From positions 218,015,837-218,079,836 of the forward strand of contig NC_061514.1 in NCBI RefSeq assembly GCF_022539505.1: a DNA stretch of 64,000 nucleotides, read 5' to 3'. Position numbers and translations under genes: made by a program. The notes beneath the pieces were generated by a model. That model was not told the origin of the DNA and did no database searches. It saw only the letters and a list, made by a program, of their open reading frames with translations. This DNA is from Lolium rigidum (taxonomy: Eukaryota; Streptophyta; Magnoliopsida; Poales; Poaceae). Positions 10,826 to 20,842 of the stretch are shown in pieces. How positions within the stretch are numbered: position 1 is the first letter of the stretch; each line of letters starts with the position of its first letter.

Positions 10826-11544
10826 ACTGGTCAGAGCAGGCCATCACATTTGATCGCCGCGACACACCGGCTGTCCTGCCGAAGCCGGGCAGCTACGCCA
10901 TGGTCCTCGACCCCACCATCGGCACAACCCGGCGCAGCGTGCGCTTCTCGCGCGTCCTCATCGATGGGGGCAGCAGCATCAACATCCTCTACCGCGACAC
11001 CGCCCGCAAGCTGAGCATCCAGGAGGCCGAGTTGAGCCCCACCCCCACCGTTTTCCATGGCATCGTGCCAGGCCACTGCTGCCAGCCGATCGGCCGGATC
11101 ACGCTGGAGGTGATGTTCGGGAAGCCGGATCACTTCCGCACCGAGAAGATTGAGTTCAAGGTGGTGGACCTCGACAGTCCTTACCACGCGCTCCTGGGCC
11201 GTCCGCCCCTGACCAAGTTCATGGCGGTGCCCCACTATGGGTACTTGAAGATGAAGCTGCCTGGCCCAAAAGGGGTCATCACCGTAGCCGGCGACTACCG
11301 CAGCTCCATGGACTGCGCCACGCAGAGCTCGAAGATGGCCCAGACGCTGGTCGTCGCCACCGAGAAGCAGCTCATCCACGACGCTGTCGCCTTGGCCAAG
11401 GCCGCGCAGTCGGACATGCCGGCTGTAGGCAACCCGGCTGGGACGACTCACTTCCAGCCGGCCAACAACACCAAGAAGATCCTGCTCGACCCGGTGCAGC
11501 CGGACAAGTACGTCACCATCGGTGCCGGCCTGAGCAGCAAATAG
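10786..11544 (+). pseudogene. pro: Aspartic protease region of the Tat-lineage polyprotein
   Basis: Open in the pol frame from about 10786 to a TAG at 11542-11544. The retropepsin-like catalytic motif is LIDGGSSINIL (near 10959-10991), with Asp-Gly-Gly where many families have Asp-Ser/Thr-Gly. Downstream motifs VMFGKPDHFRTEKIEFKVVD and YHALLGRP are typical of plant gypsy protease. The same protein type occurs on the minus strand at 45358-46440. It would process the Gag-Pol polyprotein. The upstream frameshift and the terminal stop separate it from gag and from RT. Confidence 0.88.
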
Positions 11545-14500
11545 GAAAGCGAGCTCACCAGCTTCCTCCGTGAGAATCGAGACATCTTCGCATGGTCTCC
11601 AAGGGACATGCCGGGTGTGCCGAGGGAGTTGGCTGAGCACCACCTCCACGTCAGGCCTGAAGCCAAGCCGGTGAAGCAGCCCCTCAGGCGCTTCGCCGAA
11701 GAAAGAAGGAAGGCCATCGGCGAAGAAATCGCCCGGCTGCTAGCAGCCGGCTTCATCATGGAAGTACTGCACCCGGACTGGTTGGCAAATCCGGTCCTGG
11801 TCCTGAAGAAGAACGACTCCTGGCGCATGTGTATCGACTACACCAGCCTCAACAAGGCGTGCCCGAAGGACCCCTTCCCCCTGCCGCGCATAGATCAAGT
11901 CATAGATTCGACTGCCGGCTATGAACTGTTGTCTTTTTTAGATGCCTATTCAGGCTACCACCAGATTCCTTTGAATCCGGCTGATCAAATAAAGACTTCG
12001 TTCATTACCCCGTATGGGGCTTACTGCTACACGACTATGCCATTCGGCTTGAAAAATGCAGGCGCCACCTACCAAAGGTGCATGCAAAAGTGTTTGCAGG
12101 ATCAAATCGGCAGAAATGTTCACGCATACGTGGATGATGTCGTTGTGAAAACCAAGGAGACGCGTACCCTCCTTGATGACCTGAGAGAGACCTTCACCAA
12201 TCTGCGAAGATTCCGTATGAAGCTCATCCCGGCCAAGTGCACGTTCGGCGTGCCAGCCGGCCAACTCCTGGGCTACCTCGTCTCTCAGCGAGGAATCGAA
12301 GCCAACCCGGAGAAGATCAGTGCCCTCGAGAAGATGGAACTGCCGCAGTGCCTCAAGGACGTCCATAAGTTCACTGGTTGCCTGGCCTCCTTGAGTCGCT
12401 TCGTCAGCCGGCTGGGGGAGAAGGCACTGCCCCTGTACCAGTTGCTGAAGAAATCGGATAAATTCGTCTGGACACCACAGGCGGATGAAGCCTTCCGTGA
12501 CTTAAAGCGCGTGCTCTCAACCGCGCCCATCCTCGCATCGCCGGCTTCAATGGAGCCGATGATGTTATACATCGCTGCCACCAATCGTGTGGTCAGCGTC
12601 GTCCTGGTGGTGGAGCGCAAGGAAGCCGGCAAGGAAGCCGGCAAGGAGCAGTCGGTCCAGCGCCCAGTCTACTACCTCAGCGAGGTGCTTTCCCAGTCGA
12701 AGCAAAATTACCCCCACTACCAGAAGGTCACCTACGGCGTGTACATGGCGGCCAAGAAGCTCAAGCAGTACTTCCAGGAGCACCCCATCAAAGTGGTGGC
12801 CACAGCACCCTTGGCGGAAATCATTGGCAGCAAAGACGCCAATGGCCGGGTTGCCAAGTGGGCCCTGGAGCTAGCTGCCCACACCATCGTCTACGAGCCG
12901 CGCACGGCCATCAAGTCGCAGATCCTTGCGGACTTCTTCGTCGACTGGGCCGAGATGCAATACCTGTCGCCTGTGCCCGATTCCACACACTGGAAGCTGC
13001 ACTTCGACGGCTCGAAGATGCGAAACGGCTTGGGAGCCGACATCGTCGTCACCTCTCCCAAGGGAGACCGGCTGGACTATGTCCTGCAGATCCACTTCGC
13101 CGCATCCAACAATGTGGCGGAATACGAAGCGCTCATCCACGGGCTGAAGCTGGCCAAGGAGATAGGCGTGCGTCGCATTCTTTGCTTCGGCGACTCCGAC
13201 TTGGTCATACAGCAAGCATCTGGCGATTGGGACGCGAAGGACGCCAACATGGCCTCATACCGTTTCCACGTCCAGCAGCTGTCCGGCTTCTTCGATGGCT
13301 GCGAATTCCATCATGTGCCGCGAGCAAACAACGAGGCGGCTGACGCGCTGTCCAATATAGTCTCAACCCGGCAAGCAATTCCGCCGGGGTTTGCCTTGGC
13401 GCATCTGCGGAAGCCGTCCATCATACCGTCACCGGACTCGGATTCCATATTCGTGCCGGCTGACCCGGGGGCTCGTCAGCCGAACCCGGGGGCTTCATCG
13501 CCCAAGTCGGGGGCTTCTCAGCCGAACCCGCCGGCTCCACAACCGAACCCGGGGGCTTCTCAGTCCAACCCGGGGGCTTCTCAACCAAACTCGGGGGCTT
13601 CTCAGCCGAACCCGCCGGCTTCACAGCCGAACCCGGCGACCATGCAGTCGAACCCGGAAGCTCCGAAGATGGAGGCCCTGATAGTCAGCGTATTTGAAAT
13701 AAAATGCGTACCATCATGGGCACAAGAATTCCTCTCCTACCTCACCGATGGTGTGCTGCCCAATGATAGGGTTCAAGCCAGGCAGATTGAGAGAAGGGCC
13801 AAGGCCTATACCATCATCAACCACGAGCTGTACAAACGCAGCGTAAGTGGGGTGCTCCAGCGGTGTGTCGAGCCGGCAGAAGGGATTGAACTCCTGCGGG
13901 AAATCCATCAGGGAGAGTGCGGCCACCACGCCTCCTCCAGAGCCATAGTGGCCAAAGCCTTCCGGCACGGTTTCTACTGGCCGACTGCGCACAGGGACGC
14001 AGAAGAACTGGTGAAGAAGTGCAACGGCTGCCAGCGCTTCGCCAAGAAAAGGCACTCGCCGGCTTCCGCCTTGAAAACCATCCCCATCACCTGGCCGTTT
14101 GCCGTGTGGGGCTTGGATATGGTGGGCCCGTTTAGAACTGCGCGAGGCGGCATGACACACCTCTTGGTGATGATTGACAAATTCACCAAGTGGATCGAGG
14201 CCAAGCCGATCAAGAAGCTGGACGGCTCCACAGCCGTCACATTCCTCAAGGAAATAATTGTGAGATACGGCTACCCCCACAGCGTCATCACCGACAACGG
14301 CAGCAACTTCGCCGAAGGCATCTTCAAGCGTTACTGCGGAGAAATGGGGATCCAAATGGACCTAGCATCCGTGGCGCACCCGGAGTCCAACGGGCAAGTG
14401 GAGAAGGCCAACGGCTTGATCCTAGCCGGCATCCGGCCCCGGCTGGTGGAGCCGCTCGAGCGAGCAGCCGGCTGCTGGATCGAAGAACTGCCCAGCGTGC

Positions 14501-14982
14501 TGTGGAGCCTACGCACGACGCCAAACCGCTCAGTCGGCTACACACCCTTCTTCCTCGTATACGGGGCCGAAGCCGTCCTGCCGACTGATATCGAGCACGA
14601 CGCGCCAAGGATCAAGCTTTACACAGAAGCTGAAGCCAAAGAAGCTCGTGAAGATGGAGTCGATCTGGTCGAAGAGGCACGACTGCTGGCCGAGTCCAGG
14701 TCTACCATTTACCAGCAAAGCCTCCGACGCTATCACAGCCGGAAGGTCCAGCCCTTAGCATTTCGAGAAGGAGACCTAGTGCTCCGGCTGATCCAGAGGA
14801 CAGCCGGACAGCATAAACTGTCATCCCCATGGGAGGGTCCCTTCATCATGAGCAAGGCGGTAGGCAATGATTCCTACTATCTCATAGATGCCCAAGAGGC
14901 TAAGAAAAACAAGGCGAACAAAACTGATGAGGAGACTAAACGTCCCTGGAATGTCAACTTGCTTCGCCCATTTTATACTTGA
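11545..14982 (+). CDS. pol: Pol: reverse transcriptase, RNase H, second RNase H and integrase
   Basis: One open frame of about 1145 codons after the TAG at 11542; the first Met is at 11608. RT motifs are LNKACPKDPFPLPRID and the active site YVDD (12127-12138). The first RNase H-like region follows (about 12540-12960), but LYIAATN replaces the usual catalytic Asp motif. A second, plant-type RNase H (HFDGSKMRNGLGA near 13000, then EYEALIHGL, FGDSDLVIQQ and HHVPRANNEAADAL) supplies the acidic residues. A Pro-rich repeat linker (13455-13650) precedes integrase: an HHCC zinc finger (13921-14030) and a DDE core with Asp at 14116, Asp at 14293 and Glu at 14401. It ends at TGA 14980-14982. No chromodomain. 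This is the best-preserved coding region in the window. Confidence 0.93.
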   Translation, partial: ESELTSFLRENRDIFAWSPRDMPGVPRELAEHHLHVRPEAKPVKQPLRRFAEERRKAIGEEIARLLAAGFIMEVLHPDWLANPVLVLKKNDSWRMCIDYTSLNKACPKDPFPLPRIDQVIDSTAGYELLSFLDAYSGYHQIPLNPADQIKTSFITPYGAYCYTTMPFGLKNAGATYQRCMQKCLQDQIGRNVHAYVDDVVVKTKETRTLLDDLRETFTNLRRFRMKLIPAKCTFGVPAGQLLGYLVSQRGIEANPEKISALEKMELPQCLKDVHKFTGCLASLSRFVSRLGEKALPLYQLLKKSDKFVWTPQADEAFRDLKRVLSTAPILASPASMEPMMLYIAATNRVVSVVLVVERKEAGKEAGKEQSVQRPVYYLSEVLSQSKQNYPHYQKVTYGVYMAAKKLKQYFQEHPIKVVATAPLAEIIGSKDANGRVAKWALELAAHTIVYEPRTAIKSQILADFFVDWAEMQYLSPVPDSTHWKLHFDGSKMRNGLGADIVVTSPKGDRLDYVLQIHFAASNNVAEYEALIHGLKLAKEIGVRRILCFGDSDLVIQQASGDWDAKDANMASYRFHVQQLSGFFDGCEFHHVPRANNEAADALSNIVSTRQAIPPGFALAHLRKPSIIPSPDSDSIFVPADPGARQPNPGASSPKSGASQPNPPAPQPNPGASQSNPGASQPNSGASQPNPPASQPNPATMQSNPEAPKMEALIVSVFEIKCVPSWAQEFLSYLTDGVLPNDRVQARQIERRAKAYTIINHELYKRSVSGVLQRCVEPAEGIELLREIHQGECGHHASSRAIVAKAFRHGFYWPTAHRDAEELVKKCNGCQRFAKKRHSPASALKTIPITWPFAVWGLDMVGPFRTARGGMTHLLVMIDKFTKWIEAKPIKKLDGSTAVTFLKEIIVRYGYPHSVITDNGSNFAEGIFKRYCGEMGIQMDLASVAHPESNGQVEKANGLILAGIRPRLVEPLERAAGCWIEELPSVLWSLRTTPNRSVGYTPFFLVYGAEAVLPTDIEHDAPRIKLYTEAEAKEAREDGVDLVEEARLLAESRSTIYQQSLRRYHSRKVQPLAFREGDLVLRLIQRTAGQHKLSSPWEGPFIMSKAVGNDSYYLIDAQEAKKNKANKTDEETKRPWNVNLLRPFYT
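13455..13650 (+). repeat. Coding minisatellite (GASQPNP repeats) between RNase H and integrase
   Basis: About ten tandem units of roughly 18-24 bp encode variants of GASQPNP / PASQPNP / GARQPNP. The frame is kept in every unit. It forms a flexible linker in Pol. Confidence 0.9.
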
Positions 14983-15584
14983 GAGCAGGAATGTATGTAT
15001 CCCTTGTACTCCTTTTGTAAGCTCTGTAAAAGCAAGCGCCAAGAGCGCCGATTTCGACAAGTTTTTCGCGTACCCTATTGTTTTCGCCGATTGGCTAACG
15101 CCCTCTCACGCGGCCGGCTCGGTACCGTGATCCGGTTTCCCGACAGCCGGCTTCCGATCCAGCTACAAACCGCAACCCGACTGTCCGGCTGGCGGGAGTA
15201 AGTGCTTAGGGAGCCGGCACGCGAAAGACGGCTAAGGGAAAGAGTGAAAGCGAATTGATTCTTGCACAACTCTTCATAAAAGTGTCGGATTGCCGAACTC
15301 GGCTCGTTCGGCTGAAATACTATCAGCCTCACCCAGCGGCACGCTCTTGATCCGGCAACGGACCGCAAGTCGGACGTACGATCGGCAAGGGCAAAGCCAA
15401 AGAGTGGGGCGGATGGGAAAAAGCGAACAAGCCGGAAGAAAGCAAGCCGGCACACAAATGATTAACAAACACATTAAAGTGTGCCTTAATAAAAGGATAA
15501 TAATATTGTCTTACATATGCACCCGGCATCCCAGGGATTTAACAAACTATCTGGCAAAAGAAAATTCAAACGCATGAAAAACAT
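14983..15584. other. Spacer between pol and the accessory gene of the Tat-lineage element
   Basis: Convergent end of pol (plus) and of the accessory gene (minus). AGCCGGC motifs are frequent, but there is no reading frame I accept. It would contain the 3' UTR of the antisense transcript. Confidence 0.6.
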
Positions 15585-18500
15585 CTAAGCGCTGGCTGGA
15601 GCAGGACCAGCCGGAGGAGCAGTTGCAGAGCCGGCCGCCGGGTTCGCCTCAGGCGCGTCCTCCGCCTCATCATCTTCCTCCTCCTCCTCGTCGTCAGACG
15701 GCGGATTGGGATCCTCGACGAAGAGGCCCTTGTCGACGAAGTCGGCAATGGCGCAGGCGCGGGCAAGCCGGGCGGTCTTGGTTTCCGCCGGAAGCTTGTC
15801 CTCCACGTCGGCCCGCCGGTTCTCCAGATGGTCGAGGCTGACCTCGTCATACTAGGAGAGGACGAATGAGAGAGCCATGTCGGCTCCGGCACGCGCGGCG
15901 GACTCCCTCCAGTCGAGAAAGCGGTCGGGCGCCTTGTCGAGCCAGGCGATGAGGTTGGAGAGCTCCTGCGGCAGCGTCTCCGTTGGCCACAACATCCGGA
16001 TCAGCTCCTTCGCCGCCTTCCGGAGCTCCCAGCCGAGCTTCGTAATCGGCTCGACGCGGGCGGCCATAGACGCCAGATAGTCCTCCATGGAGAAGCAGTC
16101 AGAGCTCCCCTCGCCGGTGGCCCGCCTCCGGGCGTCTCGCACCTCACCGACTGCCTTAAGTGCCGCCTCCTGCGCCTCAGGGAAGGCCGCTGCAAAGAAG
16201 AACATGTTAAATTTTTGAAGATCCGACTGATCACAGCCGGCAAATATTTGCCAACTGCAATCAGCCGCAAGCCGGGGAAAGGACAGAAAAAAATACAAAA
16301 TTTCGAAGTATAAAGAAAAGACTGGCGGCAGCCGGCAAGAACCGACTGCCCCCAGCCTGAAGATGGAGATCATCGAAGTCTCAGTATAAAGAAAAGACTG
16401 GCGGCAGCCGGCAAGAACCGACTGCCCCCAGCCGGCAAGAACCGACTGCCCCCAGCCTGAAGATGGAGATTGTCGAAGTCTAAAAGACTGGCGGCAGCCG
16501 GCAAGAACCGACTGCCCCCAGCCTGAAGATGGAGATCATCAAAGTCTCGATAAAGAAAAGACTGGCGGCAGCCGACAAGAACCGATCGCCCCCGACCGAA
16601 GATGGAGATATCGAAAAACAATGGTTTCAGCTGCCGCCTGCCAACCTAAGCCGGCAGTCGACAGCCGAAAGCCGGCAAAGGGGAAAGGAAGAAAAAGTAA
16701 GACTCACCCGCCAAGCCGCGATCGAAGTCTCAGTATAACTAAAAGACTGGCGGCAGCCGGCAAAAACCGACTGCCCCCAGCCTGAAGATGGAGATCATCG
16801 AAGTCTCAGTATAAAGAAAAGACTAGCGGCAGCCGGCAAGAACCGACTGCCCCCAGCCGGCAAGAACCGACTGCCCCCAGCCTGAAGATGGAGATTGTCG
16901 AAGTCTAAAAGACTGGCGGCAGCCGGCAAGAACCGACTGCCCCCAGCCTGAAGATGGAGATCATCAAAGTCTCAGTAAAGAAAAGACTGGCGGCAGCCGA
17001 CAAGAACCGACTGCCCCCAGCCTGAAGATGGAGATATCGAAAAACAATGGTTTCAGCTGCCGCCTGCCAACCTAAGCCGGCAGTCGACAGCCGAAAGCCG
17101 GCAAAGGGGAAAGGAAGAAAAAGTAAGACTCACCCGCCAAGCCGCGATCGAGCGCGCTAATCTCCTCCACCCACCGCTTGGTGGTGGCCGACAGCTCCTC
17201 AGACTTGGAGGTCACCTCTTTTCGAAGTTCCAGGCGCTGCCGATCCACCTCCCCCAGCCGTTTACTGAGGTCCTCCACCTCCTTCTGCCCAGCCTCCCTC
17301 GCGGCGGCAAGCTCTTTGAGGTGGTTGGCCTCAAGTCGGCGCAGCCGCAGCAACCCCCCCTCGGTTTCCCTCGCCTTGGCAACAGCAGCCCGGCCCGCCT
17401 CCTCGCTCTCGGCGCATTGGGCGCGGGCGGCTCGAAGATCCGCCTCCAGCTGCGGGACCCGGGCGGCAACAGCTGCAAGTCAGCAAAGGAAGCCGTCAGC
17501 CGGGCGAAACCAGAGAAAGAAAAAGCAAAGTCAAAAGAAAAAAGGAAAAAAGTCCTACCCTTGGTGGCCTCCAGCTAGCGAGCCAAGTCGGCTCGCTCAA
17601 TCTTGGCCTTGTGATAGCTGGCCACGAGCTGGTTGTACAAGACGGTTCGTCTCTCCGAAACCATCTGAGAAAAAGGCGAAGTTAGACGGTTGGGCAAAAC
17701 CCGGACCGGCTCCAAGCAGCCGGCCCATGCCTCGGAGGGCTACCAGGATAACAGCAAAATTGCGAAAAATAACAACAATATAAACACCTACCTTGTCGGC
17801 GTCCTCCAGCCGTGCCAGGTGGGCGTCGGTCTCGGCGGCTTTGGTCTTCAGGTTGGCGCGGAAGCCGGAGAAGAACATGTTCATGGGCGCCACGCCTGGA
17901 CGCCCATCCCGGCTGGACACCTCGCAGGCATCCGCCTGGTGCCAAGCCTTCTCCATCGTACCGGCCGAACCGAGACTGGAGTCGGGGGCGGACACCACGT
18001 TCAGCAGCCGGGCACCCTTGGCTACGTGAAGACCGAGAGACGGCTCCGACGAGCCCTCCGTCCTCACCAACGCCCGAGCATCGGCGTCGCTCGAACGCGC
18101 CGGCTCATCCCTGGCCGGCTCCTTTCCAGCCGGCTCCCTCCTCGTCGGCTCTGAAGCTGGAGGCGGCGCGGGTGAAGCAGTTGGCCTGGTCGGGACCGCA
18201 GACCCCGGCGCCTGCAGCGCCTCGTCTGAACTCGCGTCCAGCACGACGACGTCGGGCGCGGCTCCGCCGGCTCCAGTCGCAGGCGGCGCGGCCCCGCCAG
18301 AGGCACCCCTGCCGGCTCCGGCCGCAGGCTCCAGAAGCCGAGTGCGGCGCAGAAAAAGATCATCAAGAGTTGGTGGGCCGGAGCGGCGAGCCGGCTCACC
18401 TAGAGCGCTGGCGTCGGGCGCTGTAGAAGAAGGTGCAGCTGAAGAAGATGCCCCCGTGGAAGGAGGCGTAACAACAGGCGCCGCGATTCTGGGCGACGTG

Positions 18501-20018
18501 CGTGCGCGCGTTGAAGGCTGCGGCGTCGGCTCCCTCCTCTGCCGCTGAACAGTCGGCTCGATGCGGGGAGCCGGCCGAGAGCCGCCGCCCTTGGATAATT
18601 TGATAGCAGCCCTAGTCGGCCAAACAAGAAAAGATAAGAAAAATTGAAGGAATGAAAATGAATCAAACAGCGAGTAAGAGAAACTCAACCGACCGCCTCC
18701 GGAACCTTCTTGGGCGCCAGCCGGCGCTGCTTCTTGACCTTCTCCTCCAGCGTGGCCGTCGACCGATCGCCGGCCCGCTTCTTCCCCTTGGGCGCAGACG
18801 AGGAAGTCGCCGAGGTGGAAGGCGGCCTCGCGGTCAGAGGCACCGCCCGAATCGGCGAGGCGGCTGGCGACGCCGGCTCGCTCTCCTCCTGCTGCCGTGG
18901 AGAAGGCGGCGGGTTGTGCTTCCCTTGACCGCCTTGGTCAGCCGCCTCGCGCAGGTCGTCGTCGCCGGCTTGGTCAGCCGGATCGACGTGTTCAGCCGTC
19001 CAGACCTTCTGCGCCAGGTCGCCATCTTCAAACCCCTGGCGGTCAAAGAGCTGCAGACAAATAAAGAAGAAAAAATGTAAGGAACAAGTCGGCCACGCAG
19101 CCGCAAGCCGGAACTCTACCAATATGTTAAAACTCACCAACTCCAGCGGGTCCGCCCGGCTGTGGGGCGCCATTCCCCAGTCCCAGTTCCCGTCCTCAGG
19201 CATCTTCGCCGACGAGATGAAGTTCACCCGCCGAGCGACTTCAGCCTTGGTAATCTCCACCGTGGACGTCTGGGTTGGATCGAACCGGCCAGACATGTGC
19301 CCAATCTTATGGACACGTGCCTGCAGAGGCAGCACCCGTCGGGCCGCATAGGTGCAGAGGAGATCCTCGGCGCACAGCCGGCCCTCCGTGACGCAACTAA
19401 CCAGGAAGTCCCAGAGAAGATTTACCTCTGCGTCCAGGTCCGCCGACTTGGCGTTGTGGCCCCAGTTGATCCGGCCGACTGGCGGTGCCGGGTTGTACTC
19501 CGGGAGGTTGAGCCGGTCGAACACCGGGTTCTCGCTCCGCACGTAGAAGAAGGACATCTGCCACTTCTTCACCGAGTCCACCGTTGGGATCTTCGGGAAG
19601 GGCGTGCCCGTGCGGGAGTAGATCGAGGCGGCGTCGCAGGCCCGCAGCTGGCCGTCGGTGGTCTGCGCCTTGAGGAAGAAAAGCCAGCTCCAGAAGTCGA
19701 TGTCCGGCCAGAAGCCGGCGTAGCCCTCCATGAAGGCCACGTAGCAGCTCAGCAGGACGCACGCGCTGGGTGGGAGATGGTGCGGCTACAGGCCGAAGAA
19801 GTTGAGGAAACGCCGGAAGAAGGGCGAAGCCGGCAGGCCCAGCCCCCGGTCGAAATGCGCGCCGAAGACGACGCGCTCGCCGGGTTGCGGGTTCGGCTCA
19901 ATCTCTTCGCCGGGTGCCCGCCAGAGCACCCCCGCCGGGATCCGGCGAAGACGCACGAGGCGCTCGATGTCGTCATCCTTCGTATACGAGCCCTCCCAAG
20001 ATCCGCTTGGGGAGCCAT
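15585..20018 (-). pseudogene. Antisense accessory gene of the Tat-lineage element (putative gypsy-type 'Transposase_28' family protein), spliced, three stops
   Basis: Spliced gene on the strand opposite to gag-pol. Exons inferred from consensus sites: 19138-20018, 18690-19050, 17792-18611, 17559-17664, 17134-17472, 15585-16199. Exon 1 carries the plant 'putative gypsy type transposon' domain (ERLVRLRRIPAGVLWRAPG, FFRRFLNFFGL, FFLKAQTTDGQL, WQMSFFYVR). The middle is Pro/Ala-rich with basic patches (KKRAGDRS). Exon 5 encodes a coiled coil (LEANHLKELAAAREAGQKE). The last exon is helical and ends in an acidic tail (DDEEEEEDDEAED). The start is uncertain: the ATG at 20016-20018 needs a frame change to join the domain. 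In-frame stops lie at 19786-19788, 17575-17577 and 15852-15854. A homologue lies at 38347-44606. The function is unknown. Confidence 0.8.
16310..17133. repeat. Minisatellite in the last intron of the accessory gene, itself duplicated
   Basis: A unit of roughly 75 bp (containing GACTGGCGGCAGCCGGCAAG, CCGACTGCCCCCAGCC and GAAGATGGAGAT) is repeated about ten times with deletions. The whole block is duplicated in tandem with a period of about 426 bp: the segment GACTCACCCGCCAAGCCGCG occurs at 16701 and 17127. The duplication includes the exon 5 splice donor. Confidence 0.9.
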
Positions 20019-20320
20019 TGCCGTGGACAAGGAAGAAGAGGAAGACCACGAAAGGGCAAACGGCAAGGAAGAACCACGAGACGGCCGCGCCGGAGAACGT
20101 ACCGTCGAAACGCGGGGCCCCGTGGCGACGGCCTGGCGCGTGGACGGCTGCGGAGCTGCGGAGGAGCGTGGCCGCGCTTCCTCGTCGAGGTTCGCCAGGA
20201 GGTCGCCGGAAGAAACGCGGTGGCGCGGAAGAGCTCGCTCGAGCGAAAGGGAGAAGATTTGGGCGCGGGGACGAAATGAGCGAAGTGGCTGTTTCGGTAC
20301 CGCCCCGGCGCATTTATAGC
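20019..20320 (-). promoter_or_regulatory. Promoter and leader of the antisense accessory gene
   Basis: On the minus strand CTATAAAT lies at 20313-20320, about 300 bp upstream of the presumed ATG. The leader is GC-rich and without AG/GT structure that I can assign. This is an internal promoter separate from the LTR, inferred from position only. Confidence 0.5.
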
Positions 20321-20828
20321 CGCCTGCCGCGCACGATGCGTCGCCACGTGGCGATCGTGGGCCAAGATCGGGGATTAACTGTGCCATAATCACCCCCACT
20401 ACCGCTACGGTTACTGGAAATGGCCACATCACGTCGCCCACGACCGCAAAGGATCCGGCGGGGATAGCGATGTGACCAGATGAAACGGCCACTGCGGTGA
20501 AGTCAGAGGCCATCAAGTCGGGCGCAGGGCCCGAGGCGGCGGAAACTCCGGCGTGCCCCAGCCACAGCCGGACGTTTTCTTCCAACCCGGCCTAAAAAAC
20601 TTTTAAGTAAGTCGGAACAGCCTCCAGCACTTGGAATAATTGAAACCCGCATATCGAAGCGGCGTCCGGCTTGAGAGCAGGCGGACGGAGCAAGCCGGAA
20701 GAGGGCGCAGCCGGCTGAACGAAAATTCTCAACAGGCCCCTTGGGCGCTTCTCAGAGAACAATTCGCGAGATCAGAGACTAAGGGTCAGGGAAACCCGCC
20801 CAGGTCCTTCTTACGCAGTTCCTTGCCA
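20321..20828. other. Untranslated region between the accessory gene and the polypurine tract
   Basis: No open frame accepted. Plus-strand text includes GCCGGCT-rich sequence typical of this element. It is likely upstream control DNA for the antisense gene. Confidence 0.5.
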
Positions 20829-20842
20829 GCTTCGGGGGCTAA
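20829..20842 (+). other. Polypurine tract of the Tat-lineage element
   Basis: GCTTCGGGGGCTAA immediately before the 3' LTR start at 20843. A similar TCGGGGGCTA motif precedes the LTR at 36973 (minus strand). It primes plus-strand DNA synthesis. Confidence 0.8.

Noticed and set aside
10770..10830. Programmed frameshift between gag and protease of the Tat element
   Set aside because: No slippery heptamer followed by a structure is apparent; a single-base deletion explains it better. Siblings would be needed to decide.
16310..17133. CRISPR-like array
   Set aside because: The repeats are a GC-rich minisatellite of a plant retrotransposon intron with no constant spacers, and the genome is eukaryotic.
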